64,000 nucleotides of DNA, taken from NCBI GenBank assembly GCA_003144015.1, contig QFWS01000006.1, forward strand, positions 62,001 through 126,000, in the 5' to 3' direction. The first letter of the stretch is position 1. The number at the start of each line of letters is the position of its first letter. This document shows, in pieces, positions 1-6,963 of this stretch. Source of the stretch: Flavobacteriaceae bacterium LYZ1037 (GTDB taxonomy: Bacteria > Bacteroidota > Bacteroidia > Flavobacteriales > Flavobacteriaceae). The position numbers and the translations under genes are program-made. The notes below the pieces were generated by a model, which was not told the DNA's origin, did no database searches, and saw nothing but the letters and a program-made list of their open reading frames with translations.

Positions 1-79
1 TACATGGTCCTGCTATCACTAGAGGATGATCTAAATTGAAAGCATTTAACCAATTTCTTAATTCTTTTTTATTTTCCAT
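1..79 (-). CDS. aroF: DAHP synthase / chorismate mutase, N-terminal fragment (cut by window edge)
   Basis: Only the first 26 codons lie in the window, starting at the ATG at 79. The visible peptide ends in HPLVIAGPC, the start of the first barrel strand of the DAHP synthase family found in Bacteroidota as a fusion with a C-terminal type II chorismate mutase. That enzyme condenses phosphoenolpyruvate with erythrose 4-phosphate and then turns chorismate into prephenate. It is the last visible gene of the pheA-aminotransferase-tyrA operon and would feed the two prephenate enzymes upstream. The fusion itself is inferred from the family and the operon; the mutase part is outside the window. A small palindromic repeat separates it from tyrA. 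Confidence 0.8.
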   Translation of the reverse strand, partial: MENKKELRNWLNAFNLDHPLVIAGPC

Positions 80-96
80 AATCTATTTATTATTTA

Positions 97-121
97 GGTC
101 TCGACTGCGCTCGACCTGACA
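97..121 (-). repeat. Small TGTCA-headed palindromic repeat (copy a)
   Basis: Read on the minus strand, TGTCA is followed by a palindrome with GGTC/GACC ends and two TCGA cores. It fills most of the short gap between tyrA and aroF, so it is transcribed inside the operon. The same layout, TGTCA followed by an inverted repeat, occurs near 7593, 15401, 34227 and 37813. Confidence 0.6.
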
Positions 122-131
122 CTATTCTTTT

Positions 132-983
132 TTAGGCGATTCCATTAAGGATCTCTTTGATATGATTGGTGTTTTCCATCTCATTAAATATGTCGTCGAA
201 ATTATCAGCTTCCATAAACTCCTTAAATTTAGTCAGATTGTTTATATACTCATCTAAAGTTTCGATGACATTTACTTTGTTTTGCTTAAAAATGGGTGTC
301 CACATGTGTGGTGAACTTTTTGCTAACCTAACTGTTGAGGCAAATCCACTACCAGCCAGATCAAAAATATCGCGTTCATTTTTTTCTTTTTCAATCACTG
401 TCTTACCAAGCATAAATGCACTGATATGAGACAAATGCGACACATAAGCAATGTGTTTATCGTGTGCAACTGGATTCATATAGCGCATATTCATTCCCAT
501 AATTTTAAAAATGGTTAAAGCACGTTCTTGCAACTTAAAAGCTGTTTTTTCTATTTCACAAATAATGTTTGTTTTGTTTACAAACAGGCCTTCAATGGCA
601 GCTTTAGGTCCAGAAAATTCGGTACCAGCAATGGGATGCGTTGCTAAAAAATTTCTGCGTTTTGGATGATTTTCAACAGCTTTACAAATACTTACTTTTG
701 TGGATCCAGCATCAATAACTAAGGTGTTATCTGAGACTTTATCTAAAATTTCGGGTAACAAAGTTTCTGTAGCATCTACTGGAATGGAAACGATAACCAA
801 ATCTGCTTGATTTAAATCTTCAAAAGTTGCTTTATGGTCTATAATTTTCAAGGATAACGCTTCATCTAAATGGGCTTCGTTTTTATCAACGCCATGAATC
901 ATTATTTCTGGATTTAATTTTTTGACATCTTTAGCGATACTTCCTCCAATTAATCCTACTCCTATGATATATATGTTTTTCAT
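132..983 (-). CDS. tyrA: Prephenate dehydrogenase
   Basis: Oxidatively decarboxylates prephenate to 4-hydroxyphenylpyruvate, the tyrosine branch of aromatic synthesis, in the cytoplasm. A Rossmann NAD(P) motif GVGLIGGS sits at residues 8-15 and the family motif HPIAGTE near residue 115. At 283 residues it is a stand-alone dehydrogenase without a fused chorismate mutase or ACT domain. I chose the ATG at 983 because it follows the stop of the upstream aminotransferase by one base and places the Rossmann strand at the N-terminus; an in-frame ATG at 1001 would add six unlikely residues and overlap that gene. Third gene of the pheA operon. Confidence 0.93.
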   Translation of the reverse strand: MKNIYIIGVGLIGGSIAKDVKKLNPEIMIHGVDKNEAHLDEALSLKIIDHKATFEDLNQADLVIVSIPVDATETLLPEILDKVSDNTLVIDAGSTKVSICKAVENHPKRRNFLATHPIAGTEFSGPKAAIEGLFVNKTNIICEIEKTAFKLQERALTIFKIMGMNMRYMNPVAHDKHIAYVSHLSHISAFMLGKTVIEKEKNERDIFDLAGSGFASTVRLAKSSPHMWTPIFKQNKVNVIETLDEYINNLTKFKEFMEADNFDDIFNEMENTNHIKEILNGIA

Positions 984-984
984 A

Positions 985-2130
985 TTATTTAATTCTTGCA
1001 ATTGCTTCTTCTATAGCTTCTGTTGTGGCACAAAGAGAAAACCGAACATAACCTTCTCCTTGGCTTCCAAAAATGGTTCCTGGCGCTATAAAAATGTCAT
1101 GTTCTTTTAGTAATAAATCGATGAATTCTTCAGATTTTAAAAACGCTGGAGTTTTTGCCCAAACAAATAATCCGGCTGCATCTTTATTGTAAGTACAGTT
1201 TAAACCATCGGCTAATTGCCAAATTAATTTACGTCTTTCTTCATATACATTGTTCAAACTTACATACCATAATTTAGAGCATTTTAAAGCTTCTATAGCG
1301 CCTTTCTGAATGCCATAAAACATGCCTGAATCCATGTTGCTTTTTACTTTTAACACATGATTTATATACTCTGATTTCCCTAAAACCATCCCCACTCTCC
1401 AGCCAGACATATTAAATGTTTTGCTTAAAGAGTTCAGCTCTAAACAAACATCTTTAGCTCCTGGAACACTTAAAATACTTCGTGGTGAATCATTCAAAAC
1501 AAAGCTATAAGGATTATCGTTTACAATTAAAATCTGATGCTTTTTTGCAAAAGCAATTAATTCTTCAAAAAAAGCTTCCGTTGCCAAAGCTCCTGTTGGC
1601 ATGTGTGGATAATTGGTCCACATTATTTTAACGTTGCTTAAGTCCTGTTCTTCAAGTTTTTTAAAATCCGGCAACCAATTTTCATCTTCATTTAAATCAT
1701 ACAAAACAGGTTTAGCTCCAACTAAGTTTGTAACTGACGCATAGGTTGGATACCCAGGATTTGGAATAAGCACCTGATCTCCTGGATTTAAAAAAGCCAT
1801 TGATATATGCATAATTCCTTCCTTACTTCCCATTAGTGGTAACACTTCTGTTGTTGGACTTAAATGCACTTGAAATTGGTTTCTATAAAAAGACACCATG
1901 GCTTCGCGTAATTCTGGTAAGCCTTGGTAACTTTGATATTGATTAGCTGATGCATCCTTTAAACTTTCACATAATGTGGTTATTACTTTTTGTGGTGGTT
2001 GCAAATCTGGACTTCCAATCCCTAAATTAATGATTGGTTTGCCATTAGCTTCTAGCAATCTTACTTCTCTTAATTTTCTGGAAAAGTAGTATTCTTCAAT
2101 GGTTTGCAATCTTTGCGCTGCTTCAATCAT
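985..2130 (-). CDS. PLP-dependent aminotransferase of the aromatic operon
   Basis: Fold-type I class I/II aminotransferase of 381 residues. The PLP lysine is in SLSKTFNMSGWR near residue 236, and NPGYPTY and NDNPYSF are typical cofactor-pocket segments. It lies between pheA and tyrA, overlapping pheA by 8 bases and ending one base before tyrA, so it most likely transaminates phenylpyruvate and 4-hydroxyphenylpyruvate, or prephenate. Sequence alone cannot separate it from LL-diaminopimelate or aspartate aminotransferases, so the aromatic role is inferred from the operon. Confidence 0.88.
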   Translation of the reverse strand: MIEAAQRLQTIEEYYFSRKLREVRLLEANGKPIINLGIGSPDLQPPQKVITTLCESLKDASANQYQSYQGLPELREAMVSFYRNQFQVHLSPTTEVLPLMGSKEGIMHISMAFLNPGDQVLIPNPGYPTYASVTNLVGAKPVLYDLNEDENWLPDFKKLEEQDLSNVKIMWTNYPHMPTGALATEAFFEELIAFAKKHQILIVNDNPYSFVLNDSPRSILSVPGAKDVCLELNSLSKTFNMSGWRVGMVLGKSEYINHVLKVKSNMDSGMFYGIQKGAIEALKCSKLWYVSLNNVYEERRKLIWQLADGLNCTYNKDAAGLFVWAKTPAFLKSEEFIDLLLKEHDIFIAPGTIFGSQGEGYVRFSLCATTEAIEEAIARIK

Positions 2131-2953
2131 TGTTTTGTGTTTTATATTCGCCTAATATTTTAAAGTCTTCTGTCATGATTTCCATGATGGATATTGCCTT
2201 CACATAATCCTCAAAATCATTAAATGTCACATCTACAAAAAAGGCATATTTCCAGGGAGTTTCTATTTTTGGCAGAGATTGTATTTTGGTTAAGTTTAAT
2301 TTACAATCGCTCATCACATTTAACATGGTTGCCAAACTACCTCTTTTGTGTTCTAATTCGAATTTTAAAGAGGCTTTGTTTCTTTTATTCTCTGAAATTT
2401 CATGATTTTCTCTTTTAACAATTACAAATCGTGTTTCGTTGTGCTTAATGGTCTGTATGCTTTCTGAAATAATATTTAATTCAAATAACTGAGAGGCTAG
2501 TTTACTCGCTATTGCAGCTACTCCTTTTAAATTTTTACTTTGAATTCGTTGTGCAACTTCAGCTGTATCTTTATCTTCTATAAGTTTGATATGAGGGTGT
2601 TTTTTAAAAAATTCTTTGCATTGCAATAAAGCCATTGGATGCGAATAGACCTCAACAATATCATTGATATCCTGATTTGGAAGGGCCATTAAATGATGTT
2701 GTACATCTAAATAATGTTCTCCAATAATCTGCAAGTTATGTGTGTCTATTAAAGCATAATTTGGAATAATAGACCCTGCAATTGAATTTTCTAAAGCCAT
2801 AACTACAGCATCTGTTTTCCCAGCAATCAAGCTTTGTACAGCTTCATCAAAAGTTAAACATTCTTTTACAGCTACTTGGTTTCCAAAATATTGCTGAGAC
2901 ACAATATGATGGAAAGATCCAATTACTCCTTGTATGGCTACTGTTTTTATCAA
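2123..2953 (-). CDS. pheA: Prephenate dehydratase (TTG start proposed)
   Basis: Converts prephenate to phenylpyruvate. The N-terminal catalytic domain begins AIQGVIGSFHH and has the active-site TRF motif in NETRFVIVKRE. A C-terminal ACT domain (about residues 195-270) would bind phenylalanine, but its usual ESRP motif reads QSLP. The longest ORF begins at an ATG at 3004, but that codon lies in the loop of the attenuator hairpin. The TTG at 2953 puts the family N-terminus immediately after the start, giving 276 residues, so I prefer it. First structural gene of the operon; it overlaps the aminotransferase by 8 bases. Confidence 0.9.
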   Translation of the reverse strand: MIKTVAIQGVIGSFHHIVSQQYFGNQVAVKECLTFDEAVQSLIAGKTDAVVMALENSIAGSIIPNYALIDTHNLQIIGEHYLDVQHHLMALPNQDINDIVEVYSHPMALLQCKEFFKKHPHIKLIEDKDTAEVAQRIQSKNLKGVAAIASKLASQLFELNIISESIQTIKHNETRFVIVKRENHEISENKRNKASLKFELEHKRGSLATMLNVMSDCKLNLTKIQSLPKIETPWKYAFFVDVTFNDFEDYVKAISIMEIMTEDFKILGEYKTQNND

Positions 2954-2984
2954 AATTATTTTTCTAATTTGAGTTTTTATCAAA

Positions 2985-3016
2985 AAAAAAGTCCCGATTT
3001 TCATCGAGACTTTTTT
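2985..3016 (-). terminator. Attenuator terminator in the pheA leader
   Basis: On the minus strand a 14-bp stem (one T-G pair) closes on a GAAA tetraloop and runs into nine T residues, a classic intrinsic terminator. It lies between the Phe/Tyr-rich leader ORF and pheA. Its 5' arm contains GTCTCG (3005-3010 on the plus strand), which is complementary to CGAGAC inside the leader ORF (3054-3059), so an antiterminator pairing is available. Confidence 0.85.
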
Positions 3017-3040
3017 AACATGTATTATTATTTATTAAAA

Positions 3041-3121
3041 TTACACATACAGCGTCTCGTTTCTTCTGTTAAAAAAGAAATAATACCAATTGTAATATGC
3101 AAAATTTGATGTTGCTTTCAT
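3041..3121 (-). CDS. Phe/Tyr-rich leader peptide of the pheA operon
   Basis: A 26-codon ORF with ATG at 3121 and TAA at 3041, too short for usual gene calling. Residues 7-20 read FAYYNWYYFFFNRR: four Phe, four Tyr and one Trp in a short run, as expected for a leader peptide whose translation rate senses aromatic tRNA charging. The promoter lies directly upstream and the intrinsic terminator 25 bases downstream. The codons after the aromatic run contain CGAGAC, which can pair with the terminator 5' arm. The arrangement is visible in the sequence; regulation by ribosome stalling is inferred from the known pheA and trp attenuators. Confidence 0.85.
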   Translation of the reverse strand: MKATSNFAYYNWYYFFFNRRNETLYV

Positions 3122-3131
3122 AATGTGACCG

Positions 3132-3162
3132 CTAATGTAGCCAATAAATTGAAAAAACAAAA
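3132..3162 (-). promoter_or_regulatory. Promoter of the aromatic operon
   Basis: Minus strand: TTTTG (3162-3158), 18 bases, then TACATTAG (3139-3132), one mismatch from the Bacteroidota -7 consensus TAnnTTTG. Transcription would start near 3125, a few bases before the leader-peptide ATG. Confidence 0.6.
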
Positions 3163-3230
3163 TGTAAAGACTATTTTTTAATTAAAAACGTTACTAAATA
3201 GTTATTTTTACAAAAAAATCGAAGTCTTTT

Positions 3231-4127
3231 ATGTCTATTCAAGTTGAAAACATCACAAAAATTTACGGTTCACAAAAAGCATTAAATAATATTTCCTTTA
3301 AGGTGAATAAACCAGAAATTGTTGGTTTTTTAGGTCCGAATGGTGCCGGAAAATCGACCATGATGAAGATTTTAACCACCTATATTGATGCTTCTGAAGG
3401 ACAAGCAAAAGTGAATAATTTTGATGTAAACACCAACAAACAAAAGGTGCAACAAAGTGTTGGGTATTTACCAGAGCACAATCCCTTATATTTAGAACAA
3501 TATGTTAGAGAATACCTAGATTTTAATGCAAAAGTATATGGTGTTACCAAAGAACGTATTGAAGAAGTGATACAGCTTTCTGGCTTGAAACCAGAAGCTC
3601 ATAAAAAAATTGGACAACTCTCTAAAGGTTATAGACAACGTGTTGGTCTGGCAAATGCTTTATTACACAATCCGGACGTGTTGATTTTAGATGAACCCAC
3701 TACTGGTTTAGACCCAAACCAATTGGTTGAAATAAGAGGTTTGATAAAAAATATGGGGAAAGAAAAAACTGTTTTTCTTTCTACACATATTATGCAAGAA
3801 GTAGAAGCCATGTGCGACCGAGTAATTATTATTAATAAAGGTGAAATAGTTGCAGATAAAAAACTAAAAGAACTACGTGATGGACAAGAACAAATTGTTG
3901 TTGTAGAGTTTGATTACAGAGTGGAAGACGCTTTTTTATTAAACTTGCCAAATGCCAAACAGGTTATAAATACGCACGATTTTACTTATGAAATTACGTT
4001 TTCAACAACCGAAGACATGCGTTCTCATGTGTTTGATTTTGCCCATGACAACCAATTAAAAATTCTTCAGTTGAATCAGAAAAATGTGAGCTTGGAGAGT
4101 TTGTTTAGAGAGTTGACTAGCAACTAG
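3231..4127 (+). CDS. gldA: Gliding-motility ABC transporter ATPase GldA
   Basis: ATP-binding subunit of the Gld ABC transporter linked to gliding motility in flavobacteria. It has Walker A GPNGAGKST at residues 35-43, an LSKGYRQR signature near 130 and Walker B LILDEPTTGLDP near 150, followed by the D-loop and switch His in STHIM. The 298-residue length, the extended C-terminus and the opening MSIQVENITKIYG match GldA closely. GldF and GldG are not in the window. It converges with the DUF2807 gene, the stops being one base apart with no clear terminator between them. Confidence 0.88.
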   Translation: MSIQVENITKIYGSQKALNNISFKVNKPEIVGFLGPNGAGKSTMMKILTTYIDASEGQAKVNNFDVNTNKQKVQQSVGYLPEHNPLYLEQYVREYLDFNAKVYGVTKERIEEVIQLSGLKPEAHKKIGQLSKGYRQRVGLANALLHNPDVLILDEPTTGLDPNQLVEIRGLIKNMGKEKTVFLSTHIMQEVEAMCDRVIIINKGEIVADKKLKELRDGQEQIVVVEFDYRVEDAFLLNLPNAKQVINTHDFTYEITFSTTEDMRSHVFDFAHDNQLKILQLNQKNVSLESLFRELTSN

Positions 4128-4128
4128 T

Positions 4129-4875
4129 TTAATCAAAAATGAGTTCTCCAGTATAAAATTGTTCTACCTCAACTATTGGTGGGTTATTTTTAGAAATTAC
4201 ATCTCCAGTACCTCGTAATTCTCCTTCTAAAGATTGTTGCGGATTTACAATCATATCGTTACTCCCTCTATGATAGATAGTCACTTCTTGTGCTATTAAA
4301 TTAGCTGCTTCAAAACGTCCTGTTCCTGAGAAAAAACCAACATAAAGCTTATTTGTTTCACCAGAAATATAAAATGAAGAGAGGTTATTAGCTGTTACTT
4401 TTAAATTATTACTATTTACTTGCAGTCTAAAATCACCCATGGTAAAGGCTCCTTCTGAATTAAAATCCTCAGAAAACAATTTTAAGTTATTATAGTTTAA
4501 AACACCATCCGAAGAGATATCAAATTGTGTCGAGCTCCTTATGTCTGTAATATTTGGCGCAGACACATATATTTTAGTTGGCTCGTAGTCACGAACAAAA
4601 TTACACGTATTATTATCTATTAATTGTAATTGATTGTCAATAACAACTACCTCAACATCATTCATTAAATTTTCTCCTGTTTCAATTAAAACATGAGTTT
4701 CAGGAGCGTCTTTTAATATTAATTCAATGTTTCTATTTACGTATATTTTCTCAAAATCGCCAACTGTCACTTCTTTCTGAATGATGTTTCCTGATTTTTG
4801 AAAACAATCATTAGCATCTTCGCTATCACAAGCAAAAAGACATCCTATAATAAATATGTAAAGTATTTTTTTCAT
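4129..4875 (-). CDS. Head-GIN (DUF2807) domain lipoprotein
   Basis: A 248-residue protein with a lipoprotein signal peptide ending in LFAC (Cys at about residue 16). The body is a repetitive right-handed beta structure typical of DUF2807, with the F-x-K-I-Y-V-x-R opening strand and repeated short Asn/Ser turns. Its function is unknown in the family; such proteins are predicted to sit in the outer membrane facing the periplasm or the surface. Three bases separate it from the upstream PagL-like gene, so the two are probably cotranscribed. Confidence 0.8.
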   Translation of the reverse strand: MKKILYIFIIGCLFACDSEDANDCFQKSGNIIQKEVTVGDFEKIYVNRNIELILKDAPETHVLIETGENLMNDVEVVVIDNQLQLIDNNTCNFVRDYEPTKIYVSAPNITDIRSSTQFDISSDGVLNYNNLKLFSEDFNSEGAFTMGDFRLQVNSNNLKVTANNLSSFYISGETNKLYVGFFSGTGRFEAANLIAQEVTIYHRGSNDMIVNPQQSLEGELRGTGDVISKNNPPIVEVEQFYTGELIFD

Positions 4876-4878
4876 TTT

Positions 4879-5970
4879 TTACAATCTGATTCCTACACCA
4901 AGCTCTACTGCTTCTGCTTTGGCACCATGAGACTTTAAAGTTAATGCTGCAAATATTTTCTCTCCAAAATAACGTTTCAAACCAATTCTTAAATACGTTC
5001 TTCCTTCAAAATCGTATGGGTAATATACGTAGTAACCTACTTGCGTAACTAAAGACATTTTATTAATAAATAATTCGTGTCCTGCAAAAACACCAACACG
5101 CTTATAATCTTCATCTCCAGAAACATGTTCTTCTGGAAAGGAAACCGATTTATAATAAATTAACTCCTTTAAAAACATAGAAAAGAAGACATCTGTTCCT
5201 AATTGCAAAGCACTTTTTCGAGATAAACGTTTGTCGGCATAAGCCGAAAGGATATAGAACGGATATTGTCCACTTCCTATCACATCACTTTCATTAATCC
5301 CACTTCTAAAAACCACGTTGTATTTTATTGGCTGAGTAAATTTTTCTTTGGTAACTGTATTAATAAATTCTGGATCTGCTTCATCTAAATTATATGTTAC
5401 ACCAACATTAAAAGCAATGGTATTAACACTAGTATTAGGTGCTTTTACATTGGCATTGGAATAATGTAATAATGAAAAACCTGCCTGTACGCCGAATCTA
5501 TTAAAAATGCGTTCTTTTTTATAATTAAGCATTAAATAGGTTGCACTTAATATAGTAGATCCAAAAGCCACATTTTTATGATTTTCAACTTTATCGTATG
5601 GATTTGTATTATAAGCCAAACCTTGACCAATACGCAACATTAAATTGCGCTTTAAGAAATAAAAATTATAATGAGCATAAAGCGAATAGTTATTTCCTAA
5701 AACATCGTTTTTTAAATCTTGATAGGCAAAAGACACTCCCCAATCTGGATAACCATAACGCTGTTCCCAGTCTTTTTCACCAAACGATTTTTTGTTCCAG
5801 CTTAATATAACTCCTTCAGGATGTCCTTTAATTAAATGAAGAATATCGTTATTGTGTAAAGCAATATTTCCAGTAAAATAATTAACATCGAAATACGATT
5901 TGGTTTGCTTTTCTTGTGAAAAAACAAATCCGAAACTTAAACATAAGAAGTAGGTAACTAATTGCCTCAT
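4879..5970 (-). CDS. PagL-like acyloxyacyl hydrolase, outer-membrane beta-barrel
   Basis: A 363-residue protein with a signal peptide ending FVFSQ and alternating beta strands to a terminal aromatic/hydrophobic strand, as in outer-membrane barrels. The segment LLHYSNANVKAPNTSVN (near 155-171) matches the catalytic His-Ser region of lipid A 3-O-deacylases. The family removes an acyl chain from lipid A. It is larger than enterobacterial PagL because of extra N- and C-terminal strands, and activity is inferred. It heads a two-gene unit with the DUF2807 lipoprotein. Confidence 0.72.
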   Translation of the reverse strand: MRQLVTYFLCLSFGFVFSQEKQTKSYFDVNYFTGNIALHNNDILHLIKGHPEGVILSWNKKSFGEKDWEQRYGYPDWGVSFAYQDLKNDVLGNNYSLYAHYNFYFLKRNLMLRIGQGLAYNTNPYDKVENHKNVAFGSTILSATYLMLNYKKERIFNRFGVQAGFSLLHYSNANVKAPNTSVNTIAFNVGVTYNLDEADPEFINTVTKEKFTQPIKYNVVFRSGINESDVIGSGQYPFYILSAYADKRLSRKSALQLGTDVFFSMFLKELIYYKSVSFPEEHVSGDEDYKRVGVFAGHELFINKMSLVTQVGYYVYYPYDFEGRTYLRIGLKRYFGEKIFAALTLKSHGAKAEAVELGVGIRL

Positions 5971-6004
5971 TTAGATTATTTGTGAAGCAAAAATAGCAGA
6001 ATAT

Positions 6005-6961
6005 TTAAAATACCTGTGATGCAATGGCTTTTATATTATCACTTTTTCCCATAGAGTAAAAATGAAGCACAGAAATTCCAGCTTTTTGAAGCTCTTTAGA
6101 TTGTTGAATACACCACTCAATACCTAATTGTCTCACTTGCTCATTGTCTTTACATTTTACAATTTCCAATATTAATGCTTCAGGTAAATCCACATGAAAA
6201 CGATGCGGAATTAAATTCAGTTGTTTTTTGGTTGCTATAGGCTTTAATCCTGGTATAATAGGAACTGTAATACCTTCTTTTCTACATTTTTCTACAAATT
6301 CGAAATACTTCGCATTATCAAAAAACATCTGTGTAACTATATATTCTGCACCATTATTTATTTTCTTTTTTAAGAAATGTATATCACTATCCAAGCTTGG
6401 TGCTTCCATATGTTTTTCAGGATATGCAGCAACGCCAACACAGAAATTTGTTGCTGAAGAATTGAGTAGCTCTTCATCTAAATACACGCCTTTATTTAAC
6501 TCTGAAATCTGGGAGACTAACTCACTTGCATAATTATGGCCTTCTTTTTCGGCTTTAAAATAGGTTTCTGTTTTTACGGCATCGCCACGTAAAGCCATGA
6601 CATTATTGATTCCTAAGAAATCTAAATCAATTAAAAAATTCTCGGTGTCTTCTTTAGTAAATCCACCACATAAAATGTGTGGAATGGCATCTACATGGTA
6701 TTTATTTTGAATGGCTGCACAAATACCAACCGTTCCTGGTCGCTTTTTTACCACTTTTTTCTGCAACAACCCATTATCAAGCTCTTTGTAAACATATTCT
6801 TCACGATGATAGGTAACATCTATAAACGGAGGTTTAAATTCCATTAAGGGATCGATATTATCGAATATAGATTGTATATGCTGCCCTTTTAATGGTGGTA
6901 AAATCTCGAATGAAAACTGGGTGTTTCCATTGGCTCTTTTTATATGTTCTATAACTTTCAT
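6005..6961 (-). CDS. metF: Methylenetetrahydrofolate reductase
   Basis: Reduces 5,10-methylene-THF to 5-methyl-THF, the methyl donor for MetH, using FAD and NAD(P)H. The 318-residue TIM-barrel protein has FSFEILPP at the N-terminus (catalytic Glu), the ALRGD segment near residue 120 and the FAD/folate loop TQMFFDN. It lies two bases downstream of the MetH C-terminal gene and closes the SAM-riboswitch methionine operon. Confidence 0.94.
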   Translation of the reverse strand: MKVIEHIKRANGNTQFSFEILPPLKGQHIQSIFDNIDPLMEFKPPFIDVTYHREEYVYKELDNGLLQKKVVKKRPGTVGICAAIQNKYHVDAIPHILCGGFTKEDTENFLIDLDFLGINNVMALRGDAVKTETYFKAEKEGHNYASELVSQISELNKGVYLDEELLNSSATNFCVGVAAYPEKHMEAPSLDSDIHFLKKKINNGAEYIVTQMFFDNAKYFEFVEKCRKEGITVPIIPGLKPIATKKQLNLIPHRFHVDLPEALILEIVKCKDNEQVRQLGIEWCIQQSKELQKAGISVLHFYSMGKSDNIKAIASQVF

Positions 6962-6963
6962 AT

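Noticed and set aside
2954-3004. N-terminal extension of PheA from the ATG at 3004
   Set aside because: The codons are made of the terminator stem, the T-run and A+T-rich spacer, and no PheA relative that I know carries such a segment.
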